Below the pieces are notes generated by a model. It was not told the origin of the DNA and ran no database searches. It saw only the letters and a list, made by a program, of their open reading frames with translations. This document shows positions 59,744-64,000 of a stretch of 64,000 bases of DNA, piece by piece; positions within the stretch are counted from its first letter, which is position 1, and the number at the start of each line of letters is the position of its first letter. Made by a program: the position numbers and the translations under genes. The DNA comes from Fredinandcohnia onubensis (GTDB lineage: Bacteria; Bacillota; Bacilli; Bacillales; Bacillaceae_L). The stretch is from positions 186,001 to 250,000 of the forward strand of contig NZ_JAPSKV010000004.1 in NCBI RefSeq assembly GCF_031181385.1, given 5' to 3'.

Positions 59744-60409
59744 ATGCTTGTGGATATTAATTTACTACCAAGAAAAGAGTTTAAAAATCGAGCGAAATTA
59801 CTACTCCTTCTTATTATTTTGTGTGTTGCTTTCATTTGCTTTTTGTTTACCTTTTTCCAATATAAAAAAGCAACTTCACTTGAAGCAAATCTTGAGAACC
59901 AAATTGCAACACTAAAAGAAAAACGAGCGGCAGAGGAACAAAAATATGCAACAGCAGATCATTCGAATAATGTAATCAATTTAGAAAGAACTGTGGAGTG
60001 GGCAGAGGGCTATTTTGTCGAAACGGTACCAATTTTAAATCACTTAACAAAGTTATTGCCTGAGCGAGGGTTCGTTCAAAATTTTTCATATACAGAGGAT
60101 GGAATTGTTTCTTTAGAAGTTCAATTTGACACGAATACAGAAAATGCTCATTATTTGGCTCTACTTACTGAGTCCCCATTTATTGAATCAGCACGACTAT
60201 TAACTGTCTCTACCACCCCAATTACAGAAGAGATTGAGGATACGACCAATAATAATCAACAGACCAATAATGGTAATGAGGCTGACGATGCTCCAAATGG
60301 TAATGCAGCTGAAACAGACGCTAATAGTGACATTCTGCCAAGGTATTTTGCTCAATATGAAATTGTTTTTGAGAAGAGAGCCATTCGTTCATTACAGGAG
60401 GGAAATTAG
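59744..60409 (+). CDS. pilN: Type IV pilus assembly protein PilN
   Basis: A 221-residue single-pass protein. The cytoplasmic tail VDINLLPRKEFKNR (residues 2-15) is the classic PilN motif that docks in PilM. A transmembrane helix at about 18-40 and an extracellular coiled coil then a compact domain follow. A Asn/Thr/Glu-rich linker (about 163-195) interrupts the C-terminal part. It lies between pilM and pilO with minimal gaps. Confidence 0.9.
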   Translation: MLVDINLLPRKEFKNRAKLLLLLIILCVAFICFLFTFFQYKKATSLEANLENQIATLKEKRAAEEQKYATADHSNNVINLERTVEWAEGYFVETVPILNHLTKLLPERGFVQNFSYTEDGIVSLEVQFDTNTENAHYLALLTESPFIESARLLTVSTTPITEEIEDTTNNNQQTNNGNEADDAPNGNAAETDANSDILPRYFAQYEIVFEKRAIRSLQEGN

Positions 60410-60411
60410 GT

Positions 60412-61206
60412 ATGACTCTCCATTTTTCACGTAAACAAATCATTTACTTAGTTATGGCAATTGTTATTTTAGTGGGTGTTTCATATTTAACCTATTTCCT
60501 ACTAGTAAAACCAGTGAAGTTGAAAATATCTCAATTAGAGAATAGCGTTAAAACAGAAGAAAGACTATTGGAGTTAATCTCGGATAAACGTACGAACGAT
60601 ACGCCAATTATAAGTTCAACTGAAATTCAAAAAAGAATTCCCGTAGTTCCTTTAGTTGAGCAAATCGTCTTGGATCTTGAACGTGCAGAAACCTTATCTG
60701 AGAGCCAAGTTATTAGCATGTCCTACAGTGAAAGTGAATTTACATTAATGGATGAAGCACAACCTGTAGAGAATCAGGAAGCAGCGAATCCTGAAAATAT
60801 AGAAGAAAATGATCAAGTTTCGACTGATAATGGATCAGATAAAGCCGAACAGACTGTCGAAGTGGAGGATGTTGACCCTCAACTAATTGATGGCCTAAAC
60901 CAAATAACCGTAACATTACAGGTCCAGTCCCCCACTTATCCTGATTTGGAGAAATTCTTATCAGTACTCGAACACCAAACGAGAATAACCAGGGTGGATT
61001 CTTTAAGCTTTTCAGGTACCCCGGAGTTGATATCAGTGGATCAAATTGCTCAACCACTCGTGTATGATGTGACCATTTCAACTTTTTATATGTCTAAATA
61101 TACTGAACTTGCTGAAGAGGCACCCAATCTTACGGTTCCACCTCCTAGCAATAAGGATAATCCTTTAGCAACAGGTTTAGAAAAGAATAGTGAAGAAAAT
61201 GAGTAG
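60412..61206 (+). CDS. pilO: Type IV pilus assembly protein PilO
   Basis: A 264-residue single-pass protein: a transmembrane helix at about 10-30 (IIYLVMAIVILVGVSYLTYFLLV), a coiled coil, and an extracellular domain with an acidic Glu/Asn-rich insertion (about 115-150) before VTLQVQSPTYPDLEKFLSVLEHQTRI. That last segment is typical of PilO. It pairs with PilN in the alignment subcomplex. The last clearly recognised pilus gene; a terminator follows. Confidence 0.88.
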   Translation: MTLHFSRKQIIYLVMAIVILVGVSYLTYFLLVKPVKLKISQLENSVKTEERLLELISDKRTNDTPIISSTEIQKRIPVVPLVEQIVLDLERAETLSESQVISMSYSESEFTLMDEAQPVENQEAANPENIEENDQVSTDNGSDKAEQTVEVEDVDPQLIDGLNQITVTLQVQSPTYPDLEKFLSVLEHQTRITRVDSLSFSGTPELISVDQIAQPLVYDVTISTFYMSKYTELAEEAPNLTVPPPSNKDNPLATGLEKNSEENE

Positions 61207-61224
61207 CTGATAACCTAGTAAAGG

Positions 61225-61254
61225 ACGAGGCAAGGCAAAAATGTCTCGTTTTTT
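61225..61254 (+). terminator. Terminator of the type IV pilus cluster
   Basis: ACGAGGCA/TGTCTCGT stem followed by TTTTTT, 18 bases after the pilO stop. Confidence 0.75.
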
Positions 61255-61389
61255 ATGACCTGTTATCGCAGTATAATAAATGTTTATAAAATCTAAACAT
61301 TAGTATAAAATAACAGAGTGCAAAAATTGGTTATTATGGAAAAAATATTTTTCTAAAAACATTTATTGCAACTGTTATAAGGAACTTTA

Positions 61390-62778
61390 ATGATCTTTAT
61401 AGAAAGATGTGAGAGCAGCTTGGAATCTCTTGTAATTGCAATTATTTCTCTTTTAATCATACTACCTATTATTTATTTTTTGCCTATTGGTTTTACTAAG
61501 AAGGGAAAATTACTAATTCTTTTTTGTGCATTTATCGTATTTAGTATTGGCATTGCTTTGAAGACAGTATTGAGTGTATGGCAAACTGGCTTAGTGTTAA
61601 TACTGCTAGCAATAGGTGCTTCCTATTTAATTGGAAAAAGATATGGGAATCAATTATTTATTCATGACGAAAATAGTGCAGAATTCGAAGATAAAGTAAT
61701 TAAATTCGAAATTGAAGATGATATTGAAGAAGAAATACGAAGTCAGGCAAGCCATGAAAAAGACAAGGCACTCCCTGTTGAGCAAAAAATAGTCTCTCCT
61801 CTAACACAAGCAGTGGATGAGGAACTTGTAGAAGAAATTGAGCCAATTGACAATCAAAAAAATGATGATTTTGTAATGGAAAATATTCATGTTGAAAATG
61901 AAGAGCTTCAAGATGATATACACAAAAACGAGATTGATGCTAATCATGATTTTGATGAGTTACTGAAAGAAATTGAATTGGAACTAAATCATAATAATGA
62001 ATTACAAAAAACGAATGAAATTATTGAAGCATCTGAAGAAATTATAGAAACAGAACCAAACGATATAGATGAAAAGGGAGATAACCTTATAATTTCTATC
62101 CCTTCAACCCTTGAAGAAATTCAAATTGATAGTTTACCAGTGAATAATAATGAACAACACAATGAAGAAAGTAGTATAGTGGAAATCCCACTCATTGGAC
62201 CAGCCGAAACTAAGCCAGAAGAAATTGAGGTTGATTCAACTGAAGAAGATGTCATTCAGTCAATTCCAGTTGAAAACGAGAGTTCCATACAGGAAGAACA
62301 TGTGGAAGCACCACAGAATCAGATTGAAGAAAACCAAGAACTAGAAGAACTAGAAGAACTAGAAAAAGAAACCGAAATAATAACAGTAGAAAATAAGCAA
62401 TACGATGAAACAAAGGAAGATCATCCTAGTAGTGAATTTGTCGAAGCTGTTGAAGTAGAGGATGATACTCGAGAAAATCAAGAAAATAATCACGCGCTAA
62501 GACAGCAACTCTTTGCTACGATGATCTCTCAAATTAAACTTTCTCGTAATAAAATCTCAAGTTCACAATATGAAAAAATAATTCTGGATCATCTCAATCC
62601 TCAACTTTCTGATCATGATTATTATACTTTTGTTAGTTTATTAATAGAACATTATATACATACAGGACAAATTGAAGAATTATCATCTTTACTATCCAAA
62701 AATAGAGTCAGGTTTGAAAAATATCCTGTGATTTTACAAGAAATTAACTTTATTGTAGATGAATATTGCAAAATATGA
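61390..62778 (+). CDS. Acidic membrane protein of unknown function
   Basis: A 462-residue protein I do not recognise. The N-terminus has three hydrophobic helices (about residues 11-33, 38-56 and 63-82). A very acidic Glu/Asp/Asn-rich region (about 90-370) follows, and a compact helical C-terminal domain (about 375-462, LRQQLFATMISQIKLSRNKISSSQYEKIILDHL) closes it. ATG 61390 follows AAGGAAC; a TTG at 61420 would also give a membrane protein. It lies between the pilus terminator and the PRC-barrel gene. An imperfect 9-base repeat (GAACTAGAA) runs three times near 62338-62364. Confidence 0.7.
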   Translation: MIFIERCESSLESLVIAIISLLIILPIIYFLPIGFTKKGKLLILFCAFIVFSIGIALKTVLSVWQTGLVLILLAIGASYLIGKRYGNQLFIHDENSAEFEDKVIKFEIEDDIEEEIRSQASHEKDKALPVEQKIVSPLTQAVDEELVEEIEPIDNQKNDDFVMENIHVENEELQDDIHKNEIDANHDFDELLKEIELELNHNNELQKTNEIIEASEEIIETEPNDIDEKGDNLIISIPSTLEEIQIDSLPVNNNEQHNEESSIVEIPLIGPAETKPEEIEVDSTEEDVIQSIPVENESSIQEEHVEAPQNQIEENQELEELEELEKETEIITVENKQYDETKEDHPSSEFVEAVEVEDDTRENQENNHALRQQLFATMISQIKLSRNKISSSQYEKIILDHLNPQLSDHDYYTFVSLLIEHYIHTGQIEELSSLLSKNRVRFEKYPVILQEINFIVDEYCKI

Positions 62779-62852
62779 CGAAAAATAGTGAAGAACATGG
62801 TAAAATGAATGAAAAAAGACGCATGAAAAAATAACTAGGTGTGGTGAATAGA

Positions 62853-63668
62853 ATGAAAAAGAGTGTTGAAATTGTTGGGCTACCAATCATTAGTATTATA
62901 GATGGAATCGAAATCGGAAAGGTTAAATCCTTAGTGATAAATCCTGAAAAAGGCTCAGTGGACTTTCTTACTATAGAACATGAAGATTGGCAAGTAAGCG
63001 TGAAAGCTATTCCTTTCAAAAGAGTAGTCGGAATTGGTGAGTACGCCGTTACTATTGAAAGTGAAGGCTCTGTAATCGATTTGAATGAGATACCAATTGC
63101 AAATTCACTTGTAAATAAGAAAATTAAAATTACGAATACAAAAGTCATGACAAGAAAGGGACAATTACTAGGGGAAGTCCTTGAATATTATGTTGATGAT
63201 GAAACAGGAAATCTATTAGGTACATTATTGAATGTTTCTGGGAATGAAGTAGCTCTCGCATCTGATTCTGTTCTTACATATGGAAAAGACATTATCATTG
63301 TTGAGGAAGAAGCGTCATCTAAGTTCCTCGATTCAGTAGATTATTTGGAAAATCCAATAGTAGAACCACAAGTTGAAACAAATGAAGAAATCATTGAAAA
63401 AGTTTTACCAGCATCATCATCGGAAGAACAAAGTCCATTTGATGAAATTAATGCTTCAATTGATAAGCACGAAGAAGCTGAAGCAAAAGCACTGCGCCTA
63501 AAACAAGTGGATCTTTTATATGGTAAAGTAGTCAAAAAAGATATTTTGGACAATGAAGGTAATATTTTAATACCAGTTGGAACTCATTTATCAGTAGATG
63601 ATATTATTAAGGCTCAAGACTTAGGTCCAAGTGTTTTTGTAGAATTATCAATGAACGTTGAACAATAA
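62853..63668 (+). CDS. Double PRC-barrel domain protein
   Basis: A 271-residue soluble protein. Residues ~1-75 (VEIVGLPIISIIDGIEIGKVKSLVINPEKGSVDFLTIE) and ~80-150 (KVMTRKGQLLGEVLEYYVDDETGNLLGTLLNV) are two PRC-barrel domains, small beta folds found in RimM, photosynthetic reaction centres and many bacterial proteins. The C-terminal third is acidic and ends in a conserved-looking VDLLYGKVVKKDILDNEGNILIPVGTHLS segment. I start at ATG 62853 with AGGTGTGGTG upstream. Function unknown. The B. subtilis locus I know has no such gene before spoIIB. Confidence 0.8.
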   Translation: MKKSVEIVGLPIISIIDGIEIGKVKSLVINPEKGSVDFLTIEHEDWQVSVKAIPFKRVVGIGEYAVTIESEGSVIDLNEIPIANSLVNKKIKITNTKVMTRKGQLLGEVLEYYVDDETGNLLGTLLNVSGNEVALASDSVLTYGKDIIIVEEEASSKFLDSVDYLENPIVEPQVETNEEIIEKVLPASSSEEQSPFDEINASIDKHEEAEAKALRLKQVDLLYGKVVKKDILDNEGNILIPVGTHLSVDDIIKAQDLGPSVFVELSMNVEQ

Positions 63669-63669
63669 A

Positions 63670-63693
63670 CCCACGATTTAGTGGGTTTTTTTA
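63670..63693 (+). terminator. Terminator of the PRC-barrel gene
   Basis: ACCCAC/GTGGGT stem with a six-base loop followed by seven T residues. Confidence 0.8.
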
Positions 63694-63850
63694 CTTTATA
63701 TGGACTAATGTAAACCCGCCAATTGTTATCATTTGTAACAATTTGACGAAAACCTCTAGTAATAAGACGACAAATGTCTTGTTCTTTTTTTTTATAGGTA
63801 TGGTAGCATTGAAAAAAAAGTAGGCGTTTCCTTAAATGGGTGGTGAAAAA

Positions 63851-64000
63851 ATGGACAAGCAGAATCGGATTTCTATTAAAATTAATGGCAAGGAGCCAAA
63901 AGTTAAGAAGCAAGAGAAAGAGAAAACAGAATTTGTCGAAAAGGAAAAACCTCTTATTTTCGTTGAAAATGAGGAGGTTGCAGCTGCACAAGAGGAAGAA
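63851..64000 (+). CDS. spoIIB: Stage II sporulation protein B, 5' part (3' end outside window)
   Basis: Only the first 50 codons lie in the window. The start, MDKQNRISIKINGKEPKVKKQEKEK, resembles the basic cytoplasmic N-terminus of B. subtilis SpoIIB (…KVTINGKEE…). The acidic stretch with VAAAQEEE recalls its EVAASQE segment. In B. subtilis SpoIIB localises to the sporulation septum and helps septal thinning. The gene's place after the prepilin peptidase region and before maf is conserved, which supports the call. The transmembrane segment and SPOR domain should lie just beyond the window. Confidence 0.75.
   Translation, partial: MDKQNRISIKINGKEPKVKKQEKEKTEFVEKEKPLIFVENEEVAAAQEEE

Noticed and set aside
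60234-60434. 66-codon plus-strand frame over the pilN-pilO junction
   Set aside because: It is an alternative frame through the repetitive linker of pilN, without a ribosome site.

Overview
The window is chromosomal DNA from a low-GC, endospore-forming member of the Bacillaceae. Gene content and order closely follow the uvrC-to-spoIIB stretch of the Bacillus subtilis chromosome (uvrC, lysC, yslB, sdhCAB, ysmA, gerE, ysmB, murI, gerM, rph, rdgB, ysnB, ilvB-leuD, ysoA, tig, clpX, lonB, lonA, engB, hemA-hemL, spoVID, ysxE, valS, folC, spoIIB). Spore genes (gerE, gerM, lonB, spoVID, ysxE, spoIIB) and start codons preceded by strong purine-rich Shine-Dalgarno sites support this. Names rest on remembered family motifs and on synteny, not on a database search.

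Layout. 1-9100: the 3' half of uvrC, a lysine-riboswitch-controlled aspartokinase with an internal start for its small subunit, the succinate dehydrogenase operon, a thioesterase, the late sporulation regulator GerE, a MarR regulator and glutamate racemase. 9100-10620: an accessory patch with seven 53-bp tandem palindromic repeats and a NERD-domain protein, set between murI and gerM. 10780-14050: gerM, the rph-rdgB-ysnB operon and a tRNA-Arg with a perfect consensus promoter. 14330-23100: the ilvBHC-leuABCD operon behind a leucine T-box leader. 23200-32400: ysoA, tig, clpX, lonB (with a sigma-F-type promoter), lonA and engB, which form a protein quality-control block. 32560-35430: an amino-acid ABC transporter and a LiaI-like membrane protein, not part of the B. 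subtilis order I remember. 35500-42200: heme synthesis operon hemAXCDBL, preceded by a PerR-like box and a compound palindromic element. 42340-49400: spoVID, ysxE, a small convergent membrane gene, valS behind a valine T-box, and folC.

49500-63670 is the most distinctive part. It is a complete type IV pilus cluster in the place where B. subtilis has only comC: three minor-pilin-like genes, a diverged VanW-like protein, PilB with an MshEN-type N-terminus, PilT, PilC, a major pilin, a prepilin peptidase and PilM/PilN/PilO. It is followed by an unrecognised very acidic membrane protein and a double PRC-barrel protein. All components for building and retracting a pilus through a single-membrane envelope are present, together with a possible cyclic-di-GMP input and several uncharacterised parts. 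The window ends in the first 50 codons of spoIIB.

All coordinates come from reading the sequence. Start codons were moved where a Shine-Dalgarno site or family N-terminus argued for it. Regulatory calls are matches by eye and are not experimentally supported.
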